A stretch of 64,000 nt of DNA from the NCBI GenBank assembly GCA_963809875.1, contig CAWELC010000007.1, forward strand, positions 589,423-653,422, read 5' to 3'. The notes beneath the pieces were generated by a model. That model saw only the letters and a list, made by a program, of their open reading frames with translations, did no database searches and was not told the DNA's origin. Positions within the stretch are counted from its first letter, which is position 1. Every line of letters begins with the position of its first letter. A program made the position numbers and the translations under genes. Positions 17,438 through 27,183 of this stretch are shown piece after piece. This DNA comes from JAFGAS01 sp963809875 (GTDB lineage: Bacteria; Desulfobacterota; Zymogenia; Zymogenales; Zymogenaceae).

Positions 17438-17567
17438 GCTTCTTCCTCATGTTTATTTCCCCATTTTATACATCATACCGGAGAACACGGTAGAAGCAAC
17501 CAGGAATATCCCTAGCCCAGCATTCTTGAAAACCCTATTATGAGACCTGCTGTGCTTTGTTCCAGGG

Positions 17568-17596
17568 TTGACAACCTGCGATTTCGGACGTATATT
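17568..17596 (+). promoter_or_regulatory. Promoter of the tetR-methyltransferase operon
   Basis: TTGACA at 17568-17573 and TATATT at 17591-17596 are separated by 17 bases. The predicted transcription start near 17603 falls inside the adjacent palindromic operator, so a bound repressor would block initiation. Confidence 0.7.
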
Positions 17597-17601
17597 TCTA
17601 T

Positions 17602-17632
17602 AATAAATAGACCGTCTGTCGGTTTATTTATT
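17602..17632. promoter_or_regulatory. Palindromic TetR operator
   Basis: Left arm AATAAATAGACCG (17602-17614) and right arm CGGTTTATTTATT (17620-17632) are inverted with one mismatch and a 5-base spacer. The core GACCG-n-CGGT resembles operators of TetR-family regulators. It lies 12 bases before the tetR start, over the transcription start, implying autoregulation. Confidence 0.72.
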
Positions 17633-17644
17633 TTGGGAGTTGAT

Positions 17645-18356
17645 ATGGCCCGGATTGTCAAAGAAGACGAATACAACGCAAAACGCAACCAGATCCTCGA
17701 CATCGCCTCGAGCCTGGTGTATTCAAAGGGGTATTCCCAGATGTCCATCCAGGATATCCTGGACGGGCTCCAGATCTCCCGGGGAGCTTTTTATCACTAT
17801 TTCGACTCGAAACAAGCCCTGCTCGAGGCCCTGGTCGACCGCATGGGGAAGGAGGCCGAGCAGGCAATGCTTCCCATCGTGCAGGACCCGGATCTGCCTG
17901 CCATCGAAAAATTTCGCCGCTTTTTTGAGGCATCCGCCCGGTGGAAAACCATGCAAAAGGAGCTGATCGTGAGCATCATGCGCATGTGGTATACCGACGA
18001 AAACGCGGTCATCCGCCACAAAATGACCACCGAGTTCTATCAGGCATCTGCCGCGTTTCATCGAGCCAATGATCCGCCAGGGCATCCACGAAGGGGTTTT
18101 CACGACGCGTTTCCCCTCGCAAGCTGCCGTAATCGTCGCGGGTGTCGCCCTGAGCCTCACCGATACGATCATCGGGCTGCTGCTTTCCCCAGCCCTGAAC
18201 CAGGAAACCCTCCGAGAATTACAAACCATCCTGGTTGCCTATCTCGACACGATCGAACGGATCCTCGGGGCTCCGGAGGGTTCTCTGCAGGTCTTCGAAC
18301 CGGGTGCGTTCGATGAGTGGCTGGTAGCAGTCCAGCCAGAACTTGGAACAAAATAA
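17645..18356 (+). CDS. TetR/AcrR-family transcriptional regulator, one frameshift
   Basis: A DNA-binding repressor of about 236 residues. The N-terminal helix-turn-helix is clear: KRNQILDIASSLVYSKGYSQMSIQDILDGLQISRGAFYHYFDSK holds helices 1-4 at about residues 13-56 (cited here only by its key words SIQDIL and GAFYHYF). The C-terminal ligand-binding helices are less conserved. Near base 18058 the frame shifts, joining SAAFH to IEPMIRQGIHEGVF. The ATG follows a GGGAG site and an operator-promoter overlap, so it likely represses itself and the downstream membrane methyltransferase, which begins 13 bases after its stop. Inducer unknown. Confidence 0.85.
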
Positions 18357-18369
18357 AAAGGAGAAGATT

Positions 18370-19077
18370 ATGATGGCAGCGGAAAGCAAGAAAACCACGA
18401 CAGGCCGGTTTATCTTCAGTTGTTTAATTACAGCATTGTTCGGTCCCGCCCTTATTATGATCCTTGCCGGAGATTGGCGTTGGCTGGAAGGGTGGATTTT
18501 CAGCCTCTGGTTCGATGCGATGGTTTTATCGAATATGGTTTATCTGTACCTGATGGATCCCGCACTGCTGGCCGAAAGGTCGAAAGCTCCCGGCTCGGAT
18601 AACCAGAAGCCCTGGGATAAGTATGTGCTCACCGGTGCTTATATCATGGCGGTAATCTGGCTGATCATCATGCCATTAGATGCAAGCAGGTTCGGCTGGT
18701 CGCCGGTCTTTCCGGTCTGGTTGAAGGTTATCGGAGCCCTGGCTTTAATCCCCGCGTTGTTTTTCATCTATCGCGCGACCGCTGAAAATACATACCTTTC
18801 TACGCTGGTCAGAATCCAGGCGGACCGCAAGCAACGGGTCATTTCCACTGGGGTGTACGGCTTTGTGAGACACCCTCTGTATCTTGGCGTCCTGTTAATG
18901 ATGTTCGGAGCGCCCCTGCTGCTGGGCTCGATTGCCGGCTTAATCATTAGTGTGATCGCCGCGATCGTATTGGTGGGCCGGATCCTGGGTGAAGAAAAAA
19001 TGCTGGTGAATGAATTGGATGGCTACGCAGAGTACAGGAAGAAGGTGAACTACCGGCTCATCCCGTTTGTGTGGTAA
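18370..19077 (+). CDS. Membrane methyltransferase, isoprenylcysteine carboxyl methyltransferase-like
   Basis: An intact 235-residue membrane protein with about six helices. The C-terminal ICMT-like signature is present: RVISTGVYGFVRHPLYLGVLL, then a helix hairpin, then LGEEKMLVNELDGYAEYRKKVNYRLIPFVW (family: EE..L...l..Y..Y...V.yrl.P). The ATG is preceded by an AAAGGAGAAG site 4-12 bases upstream. It is the second gene of the tetR operon and is probably its regulated target. The likely reaction is S-adenosylmethionine-dependent methylation of a lipid or small hydrophobic compound. Its GC content appears lower than that of the flanking genes. A second, shorter family member lies at 12058-12592. 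Confidence 0.8.
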   Translation: MMAAESKKTTTGRFIFSCLITALFGPALIMILAGDWRWLEGWIFSLWFDAMVLSNMVYLYLMDPALLAERSKAPGSDNQKPWDKYVLTGAYIMAVIWLIIMPLDASRFGWSPVFPVWLKVIGALALIPALFFIYRATAENTYLSTLVRIQADRKQRVISTGVYGFVRHPLYLGVLLMMFGAPLLLGSIAGLIISVIAAIVLVGRILGEEKMLVNELDGYAEYRKKVNYRLIPFVW

Positions 19078-19102
19078 TACCGTTTCTTGACCGTTTGTTT
19101 TC

Positions 19103-19176
19103 TGACGAGCCATCCGGAAAACCGCATAAAAGGGACCCGGTAGGCGCTTTCACCGCCCGCCGGGTCTTATTTTTTC
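19103..19176 (+). terminator. Intrinsic terminator, copy 1 of a duplicated sequence
   Basis: A GACCCGG (19134-19140) to CCGGGTC (19160-19166) stem is followed by TTATTTTTT. The 70-base sequence beginning TGACGAGCCA is repeated almost exactly at 20427-20498, on the other side of the acyltransferase gene. Confidence 0.8.
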
Positions 19177-19246
19177 ATATTCCATCCCTGTCACCTGACA
19201 AGAGGCCAGTCCAAAGACCGTTTATAATAGAACCATCCCTCAACCT

Positions 19247-20467
19247 ATGGTCGGAATGATCAAGCAGCCCATTCCATTACAGCACACGCAATTTCACCTC
19301 GGATATCAGCCTTCCTTGGATGGCATCCGGGGCTTTGCCGTCTTGTGGGTGATTGCATTTCATTTCCACCTCCCTTTAGGACGAGCAGGCTTACTTGGCG
19401 TGGACGTCTTCTTCGCGCTGAGCGGCTTTCTCATTACAGTTCTACTCGCCCAGGAGTGGCAGCGTTTCGGGAATATTCAGCTGGGTAATTTCTATATGCG
19501 CAGGGTGCTCAGGCTTTACCCGGCCTTGCTTCTGTTGCTGCTGGTTATCGGTGCGATAGCTTCAAAAGCTTACCTTGTATCGACCCTGTTTTATTTTACA
19601 AACTGGATCATGGCCTTACATCTGCAGCCCGTCGGCGGCCTTCTCGATCATGCCTGGTCTTTGTCTGTTGAAGAACAGTATTACCTGTTCTGGCCGGTAT
19701 TCCTGTTTTTAATGCTAAGACTGCGCTTGCCGCCAAGATGGATCGTTTTAATCACGGGAGCCCTGGGAATGGCCTCCGCTGTTTATCGAATCATTGCGTG
19801 GAATTCGTATCACGACTGGTACCGGGTCTACATGGGCACGGATATGCACGCCGATGGTTTACTGCTGGGATCTGCATTTGGCCTTGCCACGGTGTTTGGT
19901 CTGCTTCCGAGCTTTACCTGGGTCAGGCGCTGCTTACCCCTGGCAACATTGCTTTCCGTGCTTTTCTTCATCTGGGTCAGCATTGATACCCGCCTGACCC
20001 AAGATTTCGTTCCGCTATATGGTAACCTGGGAGTGTCAATCGCTACATTGATCTTGATCAGCCGGTTAACCACCTATCCTTCGCGTGCTGTCCGCAAGGT
20101 ATTAGAATTTTCCCCATTGGTTATTACCGGCGGGATTTCATACGGGCTTTACCTGTGGCACGCGCCAATAGGGATGATCCTGGACGGGGCAGGCTTACCC
20201 TGGAACCCATACCTCCTCGCCGCCGGAAGTCTCCTGACCTTTGCGGCGGCTGGGTTATCCTCCGTGTTCCTGGAAAAACCCATCCTGCGAATTAAGTCCA
20301 GGTTTAGCTTTCCCCCGCATAAGCCCTCCAATCAGTCCATAAGCTACCAAAAGGGTGGGTTGCGGGGCGCACCCGGCTCGAGGTCTACCGATCAAGCCTA
20401 TCGCCCCTCCACCCACTCTACTTTGCTGACGAGCCACGAGGAAAACCGCATAATAGAGACCCGGTAG
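19247..20467 (+). CDS. Acyltransferase 3 (OafA/YrhL-like) membrane protein
   Basis: A 406-residue integral membrane acyltransferase that acetylates or acylates sugars of surface polysaccharides. The N-terminal motif YQPSLDGIRGFAVLWVIAFHFH (key words LDGIRG and FHFH) carries the catalytic His. FFALSGFLITVLL, then FYMRRVLRLYPALLL and HAWSLSVEEQYYLFWPV follow, and about ten helices are visible. The family normally ends soon after the last helix (VFLEKPILRIKSRF). Here the frame runs another 50 or so residues through a dispersed repeat and stops inside the second terminator copy, so the tail is probably not functional. Base composition is more AT-rich than neighbours. It is flanked by direct repeats of a terminator, which suggests insertion or duplication. 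Confidence 0.85.
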   Translation: MVGMIKQPIPLQHTQFHLGYQPSLDGIRGFAVLWVIAFHFHLPLGRAGLLGVDVFFALSGFLITVLLAQEWQRFGNIQLGNFYMRRVLRLYPALLLLLLVIGAIASKAYLVSTLFYFTNWIMALHLQPVGGLLDHAWSLSVEEQYYLFWPVFLFLMLRLRLPPRWIVLITGALGMASAVYRIIAWNSYHDWYRVYMGTDMHADGLLLGSAFGLATVFGLLPSFTWVRRCLPLATLLSVLFFIWVSIDTRLTQDFVPLYGNLGVSIATLILISRLTTYPSRAVRKVLEFSPLVITGGISYGLYLWHAPIGMILDGAGLPWNPYLLAAGSLLTFAAAGLSSVFLEKPILRIKSRFSFPPHKPSNQSISYQKGGLRGAPGSRSTDQAYRPSTHSTLLTSHEENRIIETR

Positions 20468-20498
20468 GCTTTCACCGCCCGCCGGGTCTTATGTTTTC
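20427..20498 (+). terminator. Intrinsic terminator, copy 2 of the duplicated sequence
   Basis: Same sequence as 19103-19176 with a few changes. The acyltransferase stop codon (20465-20467) lies within it. The GACCCGG/CCGGGTC stem is followed by TTATGTTTT. Confidence 0.75.
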
Positions 20499-20533
20499 CT
20501 ACTTCGTGCTCTCTGTGGATTCGTTTTCCTGCG

Positions 20534-20696
20534 AGTAGGGTGGGTGGAGGGGCATCCCGGATGCCGGTATGGAAGTCACGATTGCATGCCCCGTAACCCA
20601 CCACCTTCGGGCCGGCTGGAGGGTGGTGGGTTGCGGGGCGTACATGATAATTGGCCGACCTGAGTTGCTTACGCCCCTCCACCCACCCTACTTTGC
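20534..20696. repeat. Dispersed repeat with GTAGGGTGGGTGGAGGGGC termini
   Basis: The left end GTAGGGTGGGTGGAGGGG and the right end CCCCTCCACCCACCCTAC are complementary, with an inner GTAACCCACC/GGTGGGTT pair. Part of the same sequence occurs near 20354-20423 and near 32276-32298. No gene is present. Confidence 0.7.
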
Positions 20697-20738
20697 TTCG
20701 CGCTCTTAGCGGATTCCCTTCGTGTACTTCGTGGAAAC

Positions 20739-21680
20739 CTACCTCAGCCAGTACAGCAGCCCCTCCAGCGCGATCGCGTACACCCGGTACGGCTTGGGAC
20801 CGACGAACGAGCTCCCCTGGATAAAGATCGTTGGGGTTCCATAAAAGCCGGTCTTCTCCACCTCAGCCAGCTGCTGCTCCTTTATCGCCTTCTCGGTCAG
20901 CGGGTCTTTGGCCACCGATAGGATCGTCTTCGCGTCCAGGCCCAACCCCGTCAGGAGCTGCTCGATATAGGCCGGGTCATCCAGCTGGTTCTTGTCCCCG
21001 GCAAACATCAGGTCGTTGAACTCCCAGTACTTCTCGGGCGCGAGCCGGTAGACGGTGTAGCTCAGCTGGGAGAAATAGTTCGTTTTCTCCTTCACCGGGT
21101 AGTCCAGGAAGGTCAGCCCCACGTTGTAGTGAGCTGCCAGCCGGCGGATCATGGGGTACGCCTTGCGGGTGAAATCGCAGTGGTAAGAGCCGACCATGAC
21201 GATGTTCTTGGATGCGGATGGGTTGAGCACCGGGAACAGGCTTGTGTCGACATTTTCCAGGGTCAGCCTGGCCTCCCCCTCAGGCTTGGCGGTGCATTTT
21301 TCCACCGCGGAGATCTCGTTGTTCTGTCCCGGTCGGATCGAACACGCAGAAAGCGGACGAGTTTACCCCGTTGCAGCTGCCGGTCGTGTAAAACAGGTAC
21401 ACCCCGCGCGCCGACCAGATGCTGCTGGCCAGCATGCAGCACGAAGAAGGTCCACGAGAAAAGCTCAAAGTTCTTGTTGAGGACCATCGCGGCCCCCTCG
21501 GAGCGGGTGATCACGCACCCCGAGCAGCTTGGCCTTCATCTTTTCATCGAAACCGGTGTTGCAGGGGCGCAGGGTGACCCGGCGCAGGACGCAGTCCAGC
21601 GCTTCGCGGGCCAGGACGCGGTTGGAGGCGCTGAAAATCCCCAGGATGGACAGGACGACGAACGCGACGATGCAGAACAT
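20739..21680 (-). CDS. Membrane-anchored DsbA-like thioredoxin-fold protein, three frameshifts
   Basis: The repaired protein has about 313 residues. An N-terminal membrane helix (MFCIVAFVVLSILGIF) is followed by a Cys-containing region (CVLRRVTLRPCNTGFDEKMKAKLLG), a second hydrophobic stretch (FELFSWTFF, SSIWSARGVYLFY) with GSCNG, and a C-terminal DsbA-like domain from about residue 125. The active-site position reads SYHCDFTRKAYP, so only one cysteine of the usual CxxC is present; the cis-Pro region GFYGTPTIFIQG is intact. Frames change near 21515, 21430 and 21310. It begins six bases after the stop of a cysteine desulfurase gene, so they form an operon. A redox or thiol-transfer role with the desulfurase is an inference. 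Confidence 0.68.
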
Positions 21681-21686
21681 GCGGGT

Positions 21687-22903
21687 TTAGAGCACCTTTC
21701 TGATTTTCTTCAGGTTGTTGGACGAACAGCTCGGCTTCTTCGAGCGTGTTATAGAAGTAGAGCGAGGCGCGCACCGATCCCTGGATCTGGTGGGCATGGA
21801 ACCAGGAGTGCACGCAGTGCTGGCCCGAGCGGACCATGATCCCCGCCATCTGGTCGAGCATCAGGGCGATCGCGGTGCGAGTCGATGCCATCGATGTAGA
21901 AGGTGACAATCCCGCCGCGCAGCTTCGGGTCGGCCGGACCGATCATCTTCAGCCCCTGGATATCCCGGATTCCATCCGTGATGCACTCGTTCAGCAGGGT
22001 TTCCTGCTTCTGGATGGCGTCAAAGCCGACGTCCTGCAGGTATTTGACGGCGGCGCCCATCCCCAGGATCCCGGCATAATCCTGCAGCCCGGCCTCGAAC
22101 TTTTCGGGCGGCTGGCAGGAACTGGCAGGAGGTGTAGGTCGAGAGGGCCACCGTGTCCCCGCCGACCAGGAAGGGCTCCATCTGCTCGAGCAGCGCGTAC
22201 TTGCCGTACAGCACGCCCATCCCCGAGGGACCGAGCATCTTGTGGGCTGAAAGCGCCAGGAAGTCGACGTCCAGCGCCTTGAGGTTGATCTTGCGGTGCG
22301 GCGCGGTCTGGGCCGCGTCGAGCAGCACCAGCGCGCCCTTCTGGTGGGCCTTCTTAATGATCTCCGCAGCCGGGATGCTGACGCCGTCCAGGTTGGAGGT
22401 GTACCCGAGGGAGACCAGTTTCACCTCGCCCGTCCAGCGGCCGCATCGAAGGCGGCCAGGTCGAAGGTGTTGTCCGGGCGGGAGGGCAGGATCCTGACCT
22501 GGATCCCCTGCTTTTTGGCCAGCGTCTGCCAGGGGATCAGGTTGGAGTTATGCTCCTTATCCGAGATCAGGACCACGTCCCCGCTCTGCAGGCCGAGCGA
22601 ATGGGCGACCAGGTTGATCCCTTCGGTGGTGTTGCGGGTAAAGACGATCTCTTCTTTTCTGGCGGCGTTGAAGAACTTCGCCAGGGAGGTCCGGACCTGG
22701 TCCACGTCGCGGGTGACGGCGGCTGCCAGCTGGTGCATGCTGCGCCCGCTGCAGGCCGGTTCTTCCAGGTAATAGCGGCTGATGGCCTCGATCACCTGCC
22801 TGGGCCGCAGGCTCTGGCAGGCTGTGTCGAAGTAGATGACCGGCTTCTTGCCCGGCCCGTCCTGCAGGATTGGGAAATCCTGGCGGAATTTTCGAATGTC
22901 CAT
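21687..22903 (-). CDS. Cysteine desulfurase, SufS/CsdA type, four frameshifts
   Basis: A PLP enzyme that takes sulfur from cysteine for Fe-S clusters or other thio-cofactors. Motifs in order: RQDFPILQ, IYFDTACQSLRP, IVFTRNTTEGINLVAHSLG, DKEHNSNLIPW, LLDAAQTAPHRKINL, the PLP-lysine block LSAHKMLGPSGMGVLYG, and the catalytic Cys in VRSGQHCVHSWF, close to the SufS type RxGHHC. The C-terminus reads FYNTLEEAELFVQ and then NNLKKIRKVL. Frame changes fall near 22440, 22125, 21895 and 21725. Total length after repair is about 405 residues, as expected. No suf or isc scaffold genes are adjacent; its neighbour is the DsbA-like protein. Confidence 0.88.
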
Positions 22904-23639
22904 GGGACCGCTGTGTTTTCTATTCCAAAGACCCGGAAAAGTCTTTCAACCGCGAATTACGCGAATAATGCCGGAACCCTGAGATGGCGTAGTATTTCTA
23001 GTCGACGATATTATTCGATTCTATCCTGAAATTCGGGCAATTCGCCGACCGGTTTTGCCCATTTGTTCATTTGGCGATTTGCTTCATACCTGTATCGGAT
23101 ATATTTTATCCGCAATGACCAGGGAAAATAGTGTTGATCGTCATGAAAATGCTCGCCTATCGTCTCATTCCGGCAATGTCCGGATCCATTGTTGGTAGAT
23201 TAGAACCCCATCCAGAAGCGGGAGAACCAGGAAAATTATAGTTGCTCTCCTGGAAGCGGGCAAGAGGCGGTCATTCGTATCGCTAAGGAAGCAGGAAATG
23301 ACTGCTTGGAGGTCAGGATCTGTCGTTTGGCCGGCCCTTTCGCGTTCCTTCGCGGATGAAGGGTTTTCCCCCAGTGTTTGATCAATCCATCTTGCCAGTG
23401 GCTGCCGGCCAGGCCGCCATCCTGATGACCACCCCCCGGACCAGGTCCGACTAGAAGCGATTAGCCCCCTGACACTTTTGGACTGGGACGCGGATGAGCA
23501 CGGAATCACGCGGAAAAGACGAAATGGGATAAAGAATAATACTACCGATCTTGCTTCTTCTACAGAAAAATCCGTGTTTTCCGTGCTCGTCCGCGTCCCA
23601 TTTCTTAATACTGTCAGGGAAAAAGAAAACACCCCGAAT
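22904..23639. other. Intergenic region, 736 bases, repeats only
   Basis: Near 22950-23050 there are AT-rich words such as CGCGAATTACGCGAATAATG. At 23479-23630 the sequence GGGACGCGGATGAGCACGGA and, inverted, CCGTGCTCGTCCGCGTCCC form the arms of a hairpin of about 125 bases. These words belong to the dispersed family seen in many gaps. Open frames here show no recognisable protein. Confidence 0.5.
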
Positions 23640-24270
23640 AATAGTTTCCCCGGCGCGACATGGAGGGGGTGATGTTATACTGTTGGGTAAGGACATGATA
23701 CGCGTGCGAGGTGTATTGATGCCCTTGGTCACTGTGGAGGATCAGTCCATCAGTGACCTTTTCTTTGTCCTGGGCCAGCTTGCAGGGTTCGGGTGACCAA
23801 GCGCGACCGAGTTGGAGAGGCTCAGCGCATGGGCCACGATAAAACCGCCAAACAGGTCTTTGATGGTGGACAGGTAAGCCCAGCCCTGCTGGGTGGCGAT
23901 GTAGGTGACATCCGTGACCCACTTCTGATTGGGCCGGGTGGCGGCAAAATCGCGGTTGAGCACGTTCTCGTAGCGGTGGTAGGTCTCCAACTGGCTCATT
24001 TTGGTGTACGACTTTGCGCCGGCGGGCCACCGAATGGATGCCCAGTCGGTTCATCAGCCGCAAAACGGCCTTGTGATTGATCGATCACCGCCCGCTTCTG
24101 GCGCAACCACAGCCCGATCCGCCGGTAGCCATAGCGTCTTTTTGGAGGCCGCATAGGCTTCCTCGATCCAGCTGCTTGCGCTCGGCGTCCGGATCGGGCT
24201 GATCCATCCGTTTGCGCCAGGCATAGTAGGCAGCTCGCGAGATCCCGAAGAAGGCACACATCTCATTCAC
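23640..24270 (-). pseudogene. IS3-family transposase OrfB remnant
   Basis: Reverse-strand fragments in several frames together read as IS3 OrfB. The start VNEMCAFFGISRAAYYAWRKR is the HTH_21 region. Then come RRYGYRRIGLWLRQ, MNRLGIHSVARR, and the catalytic-core pieces RPNQKWVTDVTYIATQQGWAYL (first Asp in WVTDVTYI) and GLILHSDQGHQYTS (second Asp). The frame ends at SMSRRGNYYSGC, just before the expected region with the third catalytic Glu. Thus the 3' end is truncated and replaced by a dispersed repeat. OrfA and the terminal inverted repeats are not seen. Frames change near 24170, 24045 and 23800. It is an inactive remnant. Confidence 0.82.
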
Positions 24271-24342
24271 GGGTAGCTTCCTCGGTAGTGTTCAAGATCC
24301 GAGGTGTTTCAATTTACTGCCTAACGATCCAACGAACGAACT

Positions 24343-25565
24343 TTACTGGGGCACCTCACCCAGGGTGACCTGGACGCTCGCTTCCTGGTCTCCGCGCAAG
24401 ATATTCAGCGTGACGGTGTCGCCCGGCTTGTGCCGGTTCAGCATCATCGCCAGGTCAGATTCCTCCTTCAGGGGCTGCCCGTCGATCGCCGTGATCACGT
24501 CGTTCTCCTGCAGCCCGGCCTGGTCCGCCGGCGACCCGGGAACCACCTGCCCGACCAGCACGCCCTGGGTCTGCTTGATCCCCAGCTGGGCAGCGACCGC
24601 CGGGTTGAGCGGTTCATAGCGGACGCCCAGGTAGGGATGCACGACCCGCCCGGTGGACACGATCTGGTCCGCGATCGGTTTTGCGGTCGCCATGGCGATG
24701 GCGAACCCGATCCCCTGGGCCGGCACGCCCGGCTCGGCCTGCCCGGCGACCAGGGTATTGATCCCGATCACCTGCCCGGCCAGGTTGACCAGCGCCCCGC
24801 CGGAATTCCCCGGGTTGATCGCCGCGTCGGTCTGGATCAGGTCAAATAAGAAGGGCCCAGATTCGCCGCTCGAGCCGCCCGGCTCCTGTACCGAGCGTCC
24901 CAGCGCGCTGACCACGCCGGCGCTCACCGTCGGCCCGCCCGGCAGGGCCAGCGCATTGCCGATGGCCACCATCCAGTCCCCCACCTGCAGCTGGTTCGAA
25001 TCGCCCAGCTCGGCGACCGGCAGGTTATCCCCGCTGATCTGGATCACCGCCAGGTCGGTCTGCGGGTCCGCCCCGATCAGTTTGGCCGGGAACGAGCGCC
25101 CATCCGGCAGCGAGGCCTGCAGCCGTTCGGCCCCCTCGATCACGTGGTTGTTGGTGATGATGTGGCCCTGCTGTCGTAAATCACCCCGGAACCGACCCCG
25201 GCCGGTACGGTAAACGGCTGGTTGAAGTTGCCAACCTGCACCTGCAGGTTGGTGATCTGCACGACCGCTGGTTTCACCCGGCTGGCGACCTCGCGGACGG
25301 AGGTGATGAAGTTGCCGCCGGTGACGGGGACGGCGGCGGGAGCGGTCGGCGCTGCGACCGCGCTGGTCCCCACAGCCGCCGGGGATGGCCCGGCCGCCGG
25401 CACCCCGGCGCTGGTCGGGATCGCGGTCGGCAAGTTGGTGTTATTGGTGGATGGGCGCGCCGTTGGTACGGCGCTGTTTGACGTACTGAAACTGCAGGCT
25501 AACATGGAAAGGATCAAGACCAGACCCGCTGCGGCCCCGGTCCATGGTTTTTTACCGGTGAACAT
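24343..25565 (-). CDS. HtrA/DegP-like trypsin-like serine protease (lipoprotein), one frameshift
   Basis: An envelope quality-control protease of the S1C family. The N-terminus has a lipoprotein signal (LVLILSMLACS), then a Thr/Pro/Ala-rich linker to about residue 85. The protease domain carries the catalytic His in IITNNHVIEGA, Asp in DPQTDLAVIQI and Ser in AAINPGNSGGALVN. One PDZ domain follows (YLGVRYEPLNP to GLQENDVITAIDGQPL). Near base 25170 an indel separates VIYDSR from GHIITNNHV. Repaired length is about 408 residues. It is followed by an IS3 remnant and preceded by a two-component system, which may control it. Likely anchored on the outer face of the membrane. Confidence 0.88.
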
Positions 25566-25925
25566 GGTCCTCCTAAAATCGTACCGCTATTCTTTATGGC
25601 TGTTGTGACAGGGAAGCGAAACGGGCGGGACTCCAGCCCTGGTCTGGCCAGCTTTCGAGTTCTACTTCCCCACTTACTTTTTTTATAGCACGTTTCCTGG
25701 GCGGAGGGTATGGGGAGTATCCCGCCCGGGAAACCTATTAAGAACTTTATCCACTAAGAACACGAAGTAAATGCGAAATCTACGTGATCAACTATTTATA
25801 TGTCATTGGGAATCGTGGATCCCCTTTTGGTGTTGTGAGCGTGCTGCACGCTCACACACTAAAATCGGTATTTCCTACCCCGGTCCCAATGAGCCATTTA
25901 TATATTTCTTCGTGATCTTCGTGGA
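25566..25925. other. Intergenic region, 360 bases
   Basis: No gene. A short palindrome built on TGTGAGCGTGC / GCACGCTCACA lies near 25834-25855; a related one built on GTGTGCGCGTGC is at about 47775-47803. Words of the CCACTAAGAACACGAAG and CTTCGTGATCTTCGTGGA type lie at 25750 and 25910. Confidence 0.5.
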
Positions 25926-27175
25926 TCAGTTTTTTTCCGCCGGGATGGTGAAGACAAAACGCGAGCCCTTTCCCGGCTCGCTCTCCACCCAGATTTGCCC
26001 GCCGTGCGCCTCGACGATCCCCCGGGCGATCGCCAGCCCCAGGCCCGCGCCTCCCGTGGCCCGGTTGCGCGACTTCTCGCCCCGGTAGAACTGGTCGAAC
26101 ACGTGCGGCAGGTCCTCCGGCTGGATCCCCTCGCCGGAATCGGCCACCTCGACGCGCACCTCTCCCCCTTCCCGCCCGGCGTGGATCTCGACCCAGCCGC
26201 CGGGGGGCGTATGGCGCAGGGCGTTCCCGACCAGGTTGGACAGCACCCGGCCGATCTGCTGGGCGTCCATCACCACCGGGTCGGTGCCTGCCTCCACCCG
26301 GCCCTCCAGCCGGACCCCGTGCTGCGCGGCGACCGCCGAGAAGCTCTCGATCGTATCCGAGACCAGGTCGGCGATCGCGTTTGGTCGCCGCTCCAGCCGC
26401 AGCCCGCCGGCGTCCATCTGGGCCATCTCGAACAGGTCGTCGATCAGCTGGGACAGGGACCGCACGTCCTGCTGCGCGGTGCGCAGGTAGCGCTCCGCCG
26501 TCGCCGGGTCTTCCACCATCCCGTCGCCAGCGCCTCGAGGATGGCGCGGATGGAGGTCAGCGGCGTGCGCAGGTCGTGCCCGACCCAGGCGATCAGGTCG
26601 CGGCGCAGGGTATCCAGCTCTTTCTGCTTCTTCTCGGCCGCCTGCAGCTGGCCCGCCATCTCGTTGAACGCCAGCCCCAGCCGGGCCATCTCATCCTGCC
26701 CTCCCGCCGGCACGCGCGCGTCCAGGCGGCCCTGGGCGATCGCCTGGGCGGCGTCCTCCAGCTGGCAGATGCGGTCTGTCAGCGCGGCGGATAAAAAGTA
26801 GCCCAGCGACATGGCGATCCCGGTGGCAAATACCAGCAGCACCGTCGCCAGGAGCAGGTCGTGCTCGCTGGCAAACATCATCCGCGCGATCGACCAGACA
26901 TTGAGGAAGACCAGCAGTCCCGAGAGCGCATACCCGCCCATCAGCGTCCAGCGCAGGCTGGGCGTCCGGCTGATCCAGCCCATGCGGTAGGCAGCATACG
27001 CGGCGACCACCGAGACCAGCGCGGTCGCCGCCATCATGGCGGTCATCGCCGAGAAATCGCGCAGCGGCGGGCGCATCAGCAGGTAGAACAGCCCCAGCGC
27101 CGCCGCAAACGCCAGCACCACCCCGAGCAGGAAGCGCGCCAGGCTCACCCCGGCCGGTTTTTGGATGGATTCCAT
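25926..27175 (-). CDS. Sensor histidine kinase with HAMP domain, one frameshift
   Basis: The membrane sensor of a two-component system. Two to four hydrophobic segments occupy about residues 10-130. A HAMP domain follows (LTDRICQLEDAAQAIAQG to GLAFNEMAGQL), then a HisKA domain with the phosphorylated His in IAWVGHDLRTPLTSI. The ATPase domain has the N-box LSNLVGNALRHTPPGG, G1 VADSGEGIQ, F-box FDQFYRG and G2 GGAGLGLAIARGIVEAHGG. Near base 26518 a one-base change joins EALATG to the second frame (DPATAERYLRTAQQDV). Length after repair is about 416 residues. It starts nine bases after the response regulator stop, so the two are co-transcribed. The signal is unknown. Confidence 0.88.
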
Positions 27176-27183
27176 CGCCCCTC

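Noticed and set aside
23165..23632. 155-residue minus-strand frame in the gap before the IS remnant
   Set aside because: It runs through dispersed repeat words and has no recognisable protein pattern.
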